From Halomicrobium katesii DSM 19301 (GTDB lineage Archaea > Halobacteriota > Halobacteria > Halobacteriales > Haloarculaceae): DNA of 64,000 nt. The notes below the pieces were generated by a model. The model did not search any database, had not been told where the DNA came from, and saw only the letters and a list, made by a program, of their open reading frames with translations. The DNA lies in assembly GCF_000379085.1 (NCBI RefSeq), contig NZ_KB905378.1, positions 1,101,864 to 1,165,863 on the forward strand, in the 5' to 3' direction. This document shows, one piece after another, positions 43,962 to 52,022 of this stretch. Each line of letters begins with the position of its first letter. Positions within the stretch are counted from its first letter, which is position 1. The position numbers and the translations under genes were made by a program.

Positions 43962-44576
43962 ATGGCCGAAGACGCCGCCGATCCGAGGTCGGGCGGAGCG
44001 ACTGGCGACGCCATCGAGACCGGTGTCCGCTCCGACGGCGACGGAGACGGACCGGACGCCGACGAGGACGCGAACGACGCGTACGACGGCCTGTTCGGTG
44101 CCTTTCCGTACGCCTTCCGGTCGAGTGACTCCGTCCTGTTTCGCACCTACGTCGTCGTCGGCGGACTGGCCGCACTGGCGACCGGGCTGTTGTTCACCCT
44201 CGCGCTCGTCGTCCTGATCGGCGAGACGATCGGCGGGGGCGGCGGTCAGTTCAGTTTCGTCCGGGCCTTCTTCGTCTTCGTGGGGATGCTCGTGGTCGCG
44301 CCGCTGATCGCGCCGGTCCTGTTCGTCGCCCGTCGCATCCGACGCGGACACGCCGACAGGCGGTTCGCGGCCGTCCTGGCGGGACTGGGCTACGGCTTTC
44401 TCGGGTCGCTGTATCTCGGGGCGCTGATCTCCGCCCCGGCGACACAGCAGACGCTCCCGTCGAACCCACTGCTCTCGACGGTCGTCGCGGGGCTGTACGC
44501 GCTGCCGCGACTCGCCGGACTCGCCCCGCCGCTGGTCGTCGCCGGAGCGATGGCGCTCGTCGCGCGCCGGTGGTGA
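43962..44576 (+). CDS. Four-helix membrane protein of unknown function
   Basis: This 204-residue protein has an acidic, disordered N-terminus (about 1-45, Asp/Glu/Gly-rich) and four hydrophobic helices (about 65-90, 100-125, 135-155 and 170-200). No catalytic motif is recognised. The nearby DUF5812-like gene starts 48 nt downstream, so co-transcription is possible. I do not recognise the family. Confidence 0.65.
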   Translation: MAEDAADPRSGGATGDAIETGVRSDGDGDGPDADEDANDAYDGLFGAFPYAFRSSDSVLFRTYVVVGGLAALATGLLFTLALVVLIGETIGGGGGQFSFVRAFFVFVGMLVVAPLIAPVLFVARRIRRGHADRRFAAVLAGLGYGFLGSLYLGALISAPATQQTLPSNPLLSTVVAGLYALPRLAGLAPPLVVAGAMALVARRW

Positions 44577-44624
44577 CCGGCCGGAACCGTGACGGGCAAA
44601 AGCACTCGACCGCTACGGAGAGAC

Positions 44625-45080
44625 ATGAAATCGAGCACGTTCCTCGTGACCGCTGCCGACGACGAGACGGCGACGCTGCGCGACGTGGTCGACCAGCAGG
44701 TCGTCACGCTCTCGGAGAATCCTGGCCTCGCCGCCGACGAGGTGATCGAGGCCACCGTCGAACCGGAACCACCGCTCGAAGTCGCCTACCAGATCGTCGA
44801 GATCGAGCGCCAGTGGGAGATCCCGGTCGAGCGGAGTCCGGAATCGCCGACGACTCTCGCTCGCGACATCGCCGCCGAGCAGGCCGACGGCGAGATCACC
44901 ACACGCGAACGCGCCGGCGAGGGCGAGGTCCACGTCCTCACGGTTCCCGACGCCGAGGCAGCAGCCGACGACGTGCTCGACGACGACGCGACCAGGGAGC
45001 GGGCCGCCCGGCTCGGCCTCGATCGAGTCAGTGTGCGGGCCGGCGACGGCGTCGTCTCGGTCCGGTACCTGCCCAACTGA
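44625..45080 (+). CDS. DUF5812-like haloarchaeal protein
   Basis: This 151-residue, acidic soluble protein begins MKSSTFLVTAADDETATLRD and ends SVRAGDGVVSVRYLPN. It resembles the haloarchaeal family DUF5812; the function is unknown. ATG 44625 fits better than 44589, which adds a basic tail atypical of the family. Confidence 0.75.
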   Translation: MKSSTFLVTAADDETATLRDVVDQQVVTLSENPGLAADEVIEATVEPEPPLEVAYQIVEIERQWEIPVERSPESPTTLARDIAAEQADGEITTRERAGEGEVHVLTVPDAEAAADDVLDDDATRERAARLGLDRVSVRAGDGVVSVRYLPN

Positions 45081-45216
45081 CCGGAGCCGTCGATCGCTCC
45101 GGCCAGGACACTGGGCGTCGGGGACTGTGGCGTGTCTCGGCCGCGGCGACGCTGTCGTCGCGTCCGTGTGTCGAGAGATAAGAAGGCTTATTCGGGGGGC
45201 TCGCACACCCACGCCC

Positions 45217-46125
45217 ATGAACGCGTTCGAGGTACCGGAGGTCGATTACGACCAGTACACGAACCGCCAGCTGGCGGCCGTGCCGCTGGCGGTGCTCGCC
45301 CTCGCGATACTGATTCTGGTCGGGTGGTCCCTGTTCGTCTCCGGATCGGTTGCAGCGCCCGGTGCGCCCGTCTCGCCGGGAATCGACTTCACGGGTGGCT
45401 CCGAACTGACAGTGGTCACGTCGATGTCCAAGGCGGAGATCGGCGACGAGTTCGACACCGAACCGATCTCGGTCCAGCAGGCCGCCGAGAACGCGGAGGC
45501 CGAGACCGTCGGACCGAACGAGAATCAGTACATCGTCCGGTTCCAGTCGTTCGACACGCAGTCGCTGCGGGACCAGGCCCAGAGTACCGACATGGAGCTC
45601 CTGTCGAGCTCGTCGACCTCCGCGACCTTCGGCGGTGACAACCAGACGACGGCGGTCGTCGGCGTGTTGATCGCCTTCGCCGGGATGAGTGCGATCGTCT
45701 TCGCGCTCTTTCGCTCGTTCGTCCCGAGTATCGCGGTCGTCGTCTCCGCCTTCTCCGACATCGTCATCCCGCTGGCGGCGATGAACGTCCTCGGGATCGA
45801 GCTGTCGCTGGGGACCGTCGCCGCGCTGCTGATGCTGATCGGGTACAGCGTCGACTCGGACATCCTCCTGAACAACCACATCCTGCGTCGCTCGGGGTCG
45901 TTCTACGAGAGCGTCCACCGCGCGATGGAGACCGGTGTGACGATGACACTCACGTCGCTGTCGGCGATGGCAGTGATGGCAGTGGTCGCTTCCTTCTTCA
46001 ACATCCAGCTGATGGCCTCGATCGGGACTGTGCTGGTGATCGGGCTGGCGGCCGACCTGATGAACACCTACATGTTGAACCTCTCGTTGCTTCGCTGGTA
46101 CAAGTTCGAGGGGGTGAACCGATGA
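45217..46125 (+). CDS. secF: Protein translocase subunit SecF
   Basis: This 302-residue membrane protein has one N-terminal helix, a periplasm-facing loop domain with the GIDFTGGSELTV motif (about 57-68), and a cluster of five helices. The cluster includes SAFSDIVIPLAAMNV and GYSVDSDILLNNHI, where the proton-relay-type aspartates lie. SecDF assists late steps of protein export using the proton gradient. A TATA-like patch (aaggctta, about 45183-45190) precedes it. It overlaps secD by ATGA. Confidence 0.93.
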   Translation: MNAFEVPEVDYDQYTNRQLAAVPLAVLALAILILVGWSLFVSGSVAAPGAPVSPGIDFTGGSELTVVTSMSKAEIGDEFDTEPISVQQAAENAEAETVGPNENQYIVRFQSFDTQSLRDQAQSTDMELLSSSSTSATFGGDNQTTAVVGVLIAFAGMSAIVFALFRSFVPSIAVVVSAFSDIVIPLAAMNVLGIELSLGTVAALLMLIGYSVDSDILLNNHILRRSGSFYESVHRAMETGVTMTLTSLSAMAVMAVVASFFNIQLMASIGTVLVIGLAADLMNTYMLNLSLLRWYKFEGVNR

Positions 46126-47762
46126 GCGGGCTCCGCGACAACTGGCGGATCATCCTGCTGGTCGTGCTCGCCCTCGGGAGTACCGTGACGCTACTGGTCC
46201 CCGGCGCGACGGTCGCGACCGGCGACAACGCGACGGCCCAGACCGACGGCGCGAACGCCTCCGCGGCGGGCATCACGAACCTCCAGTACGGGATTCAACT
46301 CGACGGCGGCTCGCGGATCCGAGCACCGATCGTCGGGATCACCGCCGAAAACGTCGGCATCCAGCCCGTCGGCCAGGGCGACTCGACGAACGAGACCAGG
46401 GCCATCGAGGACGAACTCGTCTCGCAACTCGGCGTCGATCCCGTCGACGTGAACGCGCGCGCACCCAACGAGCCAAACGCCGACGGCACCGTCGAGGTGT
46501 ACACCGAGAACGTCACGCAGGCCGAACTCGCCGCCGCCCTGCAAGAGCAGGGCTACGACGTGTCCGAGAGCGACGTTCGCGACGGCGTGACCCGAGCGAC
46601 CCGCGACGAGATGGTCGAAGTCATCGACGAGAAGCTCTCTCAGTCCGCGCTCAGCGGCGGGAGCGTCCAGTCGGCCCAGTCGGCCACCGGACAGAACTTC
46701 GTCGTCATCGAGGCACCGGGCCGCGACATCGACGAGCTCCGCTCGATCGTCGCCAGCCGCGGGATCGTCCGCGTCTACGGCGGTTACGCCGCCGACAACG
46801 GAACGTTCGTCCGCCAGCAGATCGTCAGCCGGGAGGACATCGACGGCATCGGGAACGCCCGGAAGGTCGACGGGCGACAGGGGTATCAGGTCAGCGTCAC
46901 GATTCGAGAAGACGCGGTCGACCAGTTCCTCGACGGGGTTCGGGCGACCGGACTCGACGAGCCAAACACCGCACGCGGGGCGATCAGCTGCGAGTACAAC
47001 GCCGAGAACCCGAACCAGAGCTCGGGCAAGTGTCTGATCGCGTCGCTGAACAACGAGGTCGTCACCGCCAAGGGCGTCTCGCCGGGGCTGGTCCAGCTCT
47101 TTGCCGACGGGAGCTTCGCGAACGATCCGACCTTCGTCATCGAGACCAACACCCGCGAGGAAGCGCGCAACATCGAGCTCAGCCTGAAGGCGGGCCAGCC
47201 ACTGCCCGCGCCGCTCGACTTCCAGAACGCACAGACCACCTCGCTGGAGCCGGCACTGGCAGACCAGTTCAAGACGAACTCGCTGATCACGGGTATCATC
47301 GCCGTCCTCGCGGTGTCGATCGCCGTCTACCTGCGCTACGGCGATCCCCGCGTGGCGGTGCCGATGATCGTCACCGCACTCTCCGAGGTGTTACTCCTGC
47401 TCGGGTTCGTCTCGGCCATCCAGTTCCCGCTGGACCTGTCACACATCGCCGGGTTCATCGCGGTGATCGGGACGGGGGTGGACGACCTGATCATCATCGC
47501 CGACGAGATTCTCCAGCGCGAGGGGGTCGCCACGGGCCGGGTGTTCCAGAACCGCTTCCGCAAGGCGTTCTGGGTGATCGGAGCCGCCGCCGCGACGACG
47601 ATCATCGCCATGAGCCCGCTGACGGTGCTCGGTCTCGGTGATCTCACCGGGTTCGCCATCATCACCATCGTCGGCGTCCTCATCGGCGTCCTGATCACGC
47701 GACCGGCCTACGGTGACATCCTCCGCCGGCTGGTACTGGACGAGGAAGAGCGAAGCGAGTAG
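46122..47762 (+). CDS. secD: Protein translocase subunit SecD
   Basis: This 546-residue partner of SecF has an N-terminal helix (about 6-25), a large extracytoplasmic region (about 45-370) and a six-helix RND-type membrane bundle. Characteristic motifs are YGIQLDGGSRI (about 52-62) and GTGVDDLIIIADEI (about 448-461), matching the SecD/F DxxD-like segment. Gene order F-D is the archaeal arrangement, opposite to bacteria. A six-T tract (47773-47778) follows the stop. Confidence 0.93.
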   Translation: MSGLRDNWRIILLVVLALGSTVTLLVPGATVATGDNATAQTDGANASAAGITNLQYGIQLDGGSRIRAPIVGITAENVGIQPVGQGDSTNETRAIEDELVSQLGVDPVDVNARAPNEPNADGTVEVYTENVTQAELAAALQEQGYDVSESDVRDGVTRATRDEMVEVIDEKLSQSALSGGSVQSAQSATGQNFVVIEAPGRDIDELRSIVASRGIVRVYGGYAADNGTFVRQQIVSREDIDGIGNARKVDGRQGYQVSVTIREDAVDQFLDGVRATGLDEPNTARGAISCEYNAENPNQSSGKCLIASLNNEVVTAKGVSPGLVQLFADGSFANDPTFVIETNTREEARNIELSLKAGQPLPAPLDFQNAQTTSLEPALADQFKTNSLITGIIAVLAVSIAVYLRYGDPRVAVPMIVTALSEVLLLLGFVSAIQFPLDLSHIAGFIAVIGTGVDDLIIIADEILQREGVATGRVFQNRFRKAFWVIGAAAATTIIAMSPLTVLGLGDLTGFAIITIVGVLIGVLITRPAYGDILRRLVLDEEERSE

Positions 47763-47772
47763 CACGGTCGCG

Positions 47773-47778
47773 TTTTTT
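47773..47778 (+). terminator. T-tract after secD
   Basis: Six T residues begin 11 nt after the secD stop, a likely end of the secFD transcript. Confidence 0.5.
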
Positions 47779-47824
47779 GCTCGCTACCGCTGTATGGCCG
47801 CGCGAACCGTCGGTGGCTGCGCGT

Positions 47825-48457
47825 TCAGAACGACGCCAGCGACGACTGTTCGGCGGCGGCGAGCACGTCGTCGCAGGTCGACCACGAGGTCCGCGCGCAG
47901 TCGGGCAACGCGCCGTGCTCGTCGACGTACCGTTTCAGAAACTCGCGTGTCGCCGGATCGCTCGGGTAGCCGCTGCCGACGGCTCCGAACTCGTCGGCCA
48001 GCGCCGCGACGTGGGCCTCGCGGGCGGACTTAGCGACGATACTAGCCGCTCCGACGAGCGGGTCGGTCTCGTCGGCCCCGTGTGCGGAGCCGAGGTCGAT
48101 TTCGGAGTCGACCCGGTCGGCCACCCGCCGGCCGAACCGCTCGGCGTCCGTGTCTCCGGCGTCGACCAGTCCCGAGAGACCGTCGGTCGCGACCGCCGAG
48201 AGCGCCTCGGCGTGGGCGGCGACGGTCAGCGTGTTCATGTCCGTCTCGGGATCGTCGATCCGTTCGGGCGTGATCTCGGCGAGCCCGACTGCCGCGACCG
48301 ACCGGATCGCCTCGGCCAGTCGCTCCCGTCGCTCGTCGGGAATCCCCTTCGAGTCGCCGACGCCGTCGGGGAGGTCGCCGGGGTCACAGCGGACCGCCGC
48401 GGCGAACATCGATCCCAGCACCGGCCCCTTTCCGGCCTCGTCGACGCCAAATCGCAT
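47825..48457 (-). CDS. rnhB: Ribonuclease HII
   Basis: This 210-residue RNase HII opens with the signature GVDEAGKGPVLGSM (D6 and E7 are metal ligands). It has DSKGIPDERRERL, DETDPLVGAASIVAKSAREAH carrying the later acidic ligand, and SGYPSDPATREFL. It removes RNA primers and misincorporated ribonucleotides. The ATG 48457 start gives the usual MRFGVDEAG. Confidence 0.94.
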   Translation of the reverse strand: MRFGVDEAGKGPVLGSMFAAAVRCDPGDLPDGVGDSKGIPDERRERLAEAIRSVAAVGLAEITPERIDDPETDMNTLTVAAHAEALSAVATDGLSGLVDAGDTDAERFGRRVADRVDSEIDLGSAHGADETDPLVGAASIVAKSAREAHVAALADEFGAVGSGYPSDPATREFLKRYVDEHGALPDCARTSWSTCDDVLAAAEQSSLASF

Positions 48458-48500
48458 CGCTCGTGGTGATGGCGAGGGGCGGCAAAACCGTTGTGGTCGC

Positions 48501-49112
48501 TTACGCGAGCCGCGAGAAGGCCAGCGTCCCGCTGATGTTCTCGATGTAGATCTCCACCTCGTCGCCTTCCTGCGCGCCGGGGACGAAGATCGTGTACTTG
48601 CCCTTCTCGGCGACGCCGTCGCCCTCGCGGCCGGTGCCGGTGATCTTGACCTCGTAGGTCTCGCCCTCTTCGAGGGTCGGCCGGTCGGTCTGGGTGTTCT
48701 TGGTCGACTCCTTGGTGACGGGGCGGAAGGCACCGCAGGCCTCACAGCGGAGCATGTCGACGCCGTCCTCGGTGGTGAGTCGGGTGTCGGGCAGGCCACA
48801 CTCCGAGCAGGTGACGTACTCGGCGACGTAGGCGTCGATAGCGGCCTCGAAGTCGCTGACGGCGAAGTCACCGTTGTAGCGCGCTTCGTTGCCGTCGAAC
48901 TGGCCGTTGGTCCCGAACTCGCGCTGGATCGTCCGGTGGACGTGCTTTGCCTCTCGCGAGAGCGCGTCCGCGATGGCCTGGAGGTTCGTCAGTCGTGTGA
49001 ACGCGCCGTCCGTCTGTCCTTCGGGGTCCGGGACCGACAGGCGTTCACCCGCGTCCCGTGGCTGGTCGGGGAGCGCATCGAACGCCCGGTCGAGAGCTGC
49101 ATCGTAGTTCAT
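48501..49112 (-). CDS. Translation initiation factor aIF2 beta subunit with C-terminal TRAM domain
   Basis: This 203-residue protein has two parts. Residues 1 to about 135 are aIF2-beta: helices, the core HRTIQREFGTNGQFDGN and the zinc ribbon CSECGLPDTRL...CEACGAFRPV. Residues about 145-203 are a TRAM domain (GETYEVKITGTGREGDGVAE...IFVPGAQEGDEVEI), a predicted RNA-binding beta-barrel. aIF2 delivers initiator Met-tRNA. Such fusions occur in haloarchaea. The nearby rnhB gene is in the same direction 43 nt downstream. Confidence 0.9.
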   Translation of the reverse strand: MNYDAALDRAFDALPDQPRDAGERLSVPDPEGQTDGAFTRLTNLQAIADALSREAKHVHRTIQREFGTNGQFDGNEARYNGDFAVSDFEAAIDAYVAEYVTCSECGLPDTRLTTEDGVDMLRCEACGAFRPVTKESTKNTQTDRPTLEEGETYEVKITGTGREGDGVAEKGKYTIFVPGAQEGDEVEIYIENISGTLAFSRLA

Positions 49113-49310
49113 ACCTAGGTCTCGCGACTGGGACGTATATGGGTTCCGTCGTCGCCCCGAGCGGCCGTCGTCGGGCGGATAACCCCTGTTTTTACCGGCC
49201 GGCAGCTGGACGACGCACCGGGATACGGTCGCGTTATCCTCGGATGCCAGTGGACAACGTGGGAGTACCGCTCGCCGGGGCCGACGGCGACCCGCGGCCC
49301 CGCAGGATGG

Positions 49311-49320
49311 CGATTTATAA
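49311..49320 (+). promoter_or_regulatory. Putative TATA box of the DUF4397 gene
   Basis: cgatttataa is centred about 36 nt before the ATG at 49352. Confidence 0.5.
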
Positions 49321-49351
49321 CAAAACGGTGCTGGGCCGACGACGCGAGTGT

Positions 49352-50275
49352 ATGTCACGAAACGCACGGACGATCGGTGCGCTGATCGCGTCGCTACTGG
49401 TGGCCGGCAGTCTCCTGACGGCCGGCGGTGTCGTCGCGACACAGCTGACCGACGACAGCGCGGAGCCGGCGACACAGGACACGTCGTATCTCCGCGTCGT
49501 ACACGCTTCCCCCGACGCGCCGGCAGTCGACGTGACCGTCGACAACGAGACCGTCGTCGCGGATCTCTCCTTCGGCGAGGTCGGTGAGTACCTGACGCTG
49601 TCGGCGGGGACGTACAACGTCACGGTCGCTACCAACGAGTCCGAGACCGTCGTCTTCGACGACACGGTGACGGTCGACCCCCGATCGGTCACGACCGTCG
49701 CGGCGGCCGGCGAAGTGAGCGAGGACGCGACCGTTCCGTTCTCGCCGATCCTCTACGACGACAACGCCTACGAGCCGGCAGCCGGTGAGTCGGCAATCAG
49801 CGTGCTCCACCTCTCGCCCGACGCGCCGGCCGTCGACGTGACCGTCGGCACGGGCAACGAGACGACCGTCCTCGCGGAGAACGTCTCCTACGGCGAGGCG
49901 TCGGACTACGTTACCGTCCCGGCCGGGAACTACACCGTCGACGTTCGCGAGGCGACCGCGGACAACGACGGACCGATCGTGGCGACGACCGAGATCGCAC
50001 TGGACAACGGCAGCGCCCACTCCGCGCTGGCGATCGGGACCGTCGACGGCGAGAGCGAACCGTTCCAGGTGATCCGCACGGAGGACGCGACCGTCGACGT
50101 GGAACTGCCCGACACCGAGACGCCCACGCCGACGATCACGCCGCCGCCGGTCGACAACGCGACCGAGACGCCCGGCGATACCGCGACCGAGACTGAATCG
50201 GGAGAGAGTACGATGACGGAAGCGCCGTCGCCGACCGAGACCTCGGAGCCGGTCGAGACCGAAGCGGGTGCTTGA
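49352..50275 (+). CDS. Secreted protein with two DUF4397 repeats
   Basis: This 307-residue protein has a signal peptide or N-terminal anchor (about 7-32). Two tandem beta-sandwich DUF4397 units follow, starting LRVVHASPDAPAVDVTVD and ISVLHLSPDAPAVDVTVG (about 50 and 152), and a Thr/Pro/Glu-rich tail from about 250. The protein ends abruptly in the tail without the PGF-CTERM-type anchor often present on such proteins. Its TGA stop is the first three bases of palindromic element copy 3. The function is unknown, probably at the cell surface. A TATA-like box (cgatttataa, 49311-49320) precedes the ATG by about 35 nt. Confidence 0.85.
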   Translation: MSRNARTIGALIASLLVAGSLLTAGGVVATQLTDDSAEPATQDTSYLRVVHASPDAPAVDVTVDNETVVADLSFGEVGEYLTLSAGTYNVTVATNESETVVFDDTVTVDPRSVTTVAAAGEVSEDATVPFSPILYDDNAYEPAAGESAISVLHLSPDAPAVDVTVGTGNETTVLAENVSYGEASDYVTVPAGNYTVDVREATADNDGPIVATTEIALDNGSAHSALAIGTVDGESEPFQVIRTEDATVDVELPDTETPTPTITPPPVDNATETPGDTATETESGESTMTEAPSPTETSEPVETEAGA

Positions 50276-50358
50276 TACGGACGGTTGTAGGCGTTTACCC
50301 AGTCGACCGCACGACGGCGTGCGGTCGATCTGGTAAAGACCTACAACTTTCCGTATGA
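50273..50358 (-). repeat. Palindromic element family A, copy 3 (subtype GTCGACC, inverted)
   Basis: This 86-bp element is the reverse complement of copy 2 (28896-28981) with a single base change. Read on the plus strand it starts TGATACGG, which supplies the stop codon of the DUF4397 gene, and ends CCGTATGA. Confidence 0.92.
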
Positions 50359-50552
50359 GACGGCGGCTGTAGCGATATTTCGGCGACGACGGTGGCGTCG
50401 CTCTCGTCGGTGAGTTCGGTGAAAACGTTGTCCGTCGCGCCGCGATGGCGGTCTGGAGAGAGAAGCGCCGTCGCCGGCCGGTGGGAGACCCGCGACCGGT
50501 CTGGCCTCACACGCCGCGAGGCGTGGTCAGCACCGACAGCGGCTTCGAAACG

Positions 50553-50747
50553 TTAGTTGCGGACGACGTTCGTCGCGCGGGGGCCTTTGTCGGCCTGTTC
50601 GATGTCGAAATCGACGTCTGTGCCTTCTTCGAGGTCTGGGCCACCCACGTCTTCCATGTGGAAGAAAACGTCTTCGTCCGCATCCTCTGTCTCGATGAAA
50701 CCGTAACCGCCTGTGTCGTTGAAGAAATCGACAGTACCGTTTGCCAT
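50553..50747 (-). CDS. cspA: Cold-shock domain protein
   Basis: This 64-residue CSD protein has the RNA-binding motifs GTVDFFNDTGGYGFIE (RNP1-like, residues 4-19) and EDVFFHMEDV (RNP2-like, about 25-34). It binds single-stranded RNA or DNA and may melt RNA structure. The start ATG 50747 gives the standard MANGTVDFFN. An AT-rich box (minus strand cctttattcc, about 50774-50783) lies about 31 nt upstream. Confidence 0.93.
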   Translation of the reverse strand: MANGTVDFFNDTGGYGFIETEDADEDVFFHMEDVGGPDLEEGTDVDFDIEQADKGPRATNVVRN

Positions 50748-50951
50748 TACAATAAACGAAATGCCAGTCACGGGAATAAAGGCTTGCATTTCGTTTTCTT
50801 TGCTCCGGTTCTACTGGACGTTTGACTTCCACCCGTCGCCTTTCGCGCACATCGATGACGGTACGTCCACGCTCGCGCCCATTTTCTGTGGGTTCCACTC
50901 GCCTGCCGGCGAAAGCCGGTAAAACGGTAGTTCCCAGACGACGACGGTCGT

Positions 50952-52022
50952 TCACACCATCGCACTGTCGTCGATCTCGGGGTGCTCGCGGGCGTAGGCG
51001 ACCAGTCTGTCGGCGTAGCTCTCGAACAGCGGGCAGGCCACGCCGGTCCCGGACAGCGCGCTACGGGTGTTCGCGTCGGTGTAGGTCGTCGGGTGGGTGA
51101 GATACGGCATGGCTGCCGGTTCGAGGCCGCATCGCTCGGCGACGCCCGGGAGTCGGTCCAGCAACGCCGTCGAGAGTCCCGCGGTCCCGCGCAGCGGGAC
51201 GACGGTCTGTCCGGTCGCTCGCCCGAACGCGCGCAGGACGCCGACGACCGTCGGCGGGTGGGGGTTGCACAGCTGGTACACCTCGCCGACGGTGTCGGCC
51301 CGTGCGGACAGTGCGGCGACGGCGTCGACGACGAAGTCCCGCGGCACGACGTTCATCGTCGTCGGCTTCGCGGGTGCGGGCGCGACGGCGATCCGTGGCT
51401 GGCGACGGAGCAGAGACAGGAGGTAGTAGGGGCCGTCGTACTTCTGGGTCGCGCCGGTCTGGCTGTCGCCGACGGCGATCGCCGGCCGGTAGATCGTCGC
51501 CGGCAGGCCCGCGGTCATTCGCTCCTGGACGGCGACCTCGGCGGCGAACTTCGTCGCTTCGTAGTGGTTGTTGAACGACTGCCCGACGTCGAGGTCCGCG
51601 TGCGTGAACGCTCCGTCGTGGCGGCCGCTGACGTAGCAGGTGCTGACGTAGTGCAAGCGGTCGACGCCGGCCCGTTCTGCGAACGCCAGCACGCGCTCGG
51701 TCCCGTCGACGTTGACCCGCTCGGCCAGCCGCCGCTCGACGCCGAGGTCGTACACTGCGGCCAGGTGATACACCGTCCTCGTCGCCGCTCGCAGCGACGC
51801 TGGGTCGTCGAGCCCGAGGTCGGGATCGGTGATGTCGCCCTCGACGAGTCGGACTCGTCCGGCCTCGACTCCGGCGGCCTCGATCAGCGAGCGCCGCCGT
51901 CGCCGGGCCGCCTCTCGGTAGGCCGGCTGGACCAGACAGGTGATCTGTTCGTCGCCACGCCGTAGCAGCCGCTCGACCAGTGCCGACCCCAGGAAGCCGG
52001 GGAAGCCGGTGAGAAACTGCAC
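50952..52022 (-). CDS. Extended SDR family oxidoreductase (thioester-reductase/epimerase-like)
   Basis: This 356-residue NAD(P)-dependent protein has a Rossmann motif TGFPGFLGSALVERLL (about 4-19), HLAAVYD, and the catalytic Tyr-Lys pair YEATK (about 183-187). The fold is that of the C-terminal reductase domains of thioester reductases and of fatty acyl-CoA reductases. The start is GTG at 52022, overlapping the last base of the aldehyde dehydrogenase stop (TAGTG). A coupled acyl/aldehyde conversion pathway is therefore plausible; substrates are unknown. Confidence 0.83.
   Translation of the reverse strand: MQFLTGFPGFLGSALVERLLRRGDEQITCLVQPAYREAARRRRRSLIEAAGVEAGRVRLVEGDITDPDLGLDDPASLRAATRTVYHLAAVYDLGVERRLAERVNVDGTERVLAFAERAGVDRLHYVSTCYVSGRHDGAFTHADLDVGQSFNNHYEATKFAAEVAVQERMTAGLPATIYRPAIAVGDSQTGATQKYDGPYYLLSLLRRQPRIAVAPAPAKPTTMNVVPRDFVVDAVAALSARADTVGEVYQLCNPHPPTVVGVLRAFGRATGQTVVPLRGTAGLSTALLDRLPGVAERCGLEPAAMPYLTHPTTYTDANTRSALSGTGVACPLFESYADRLVAYAREHPEIDDSAMV

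Noticed and set aside
50445-50825. 126-residue plus-strand frame opposite cspA
   Set aside because: It is a pure antisense shadow of the cold-shock gene with no independent evidence.
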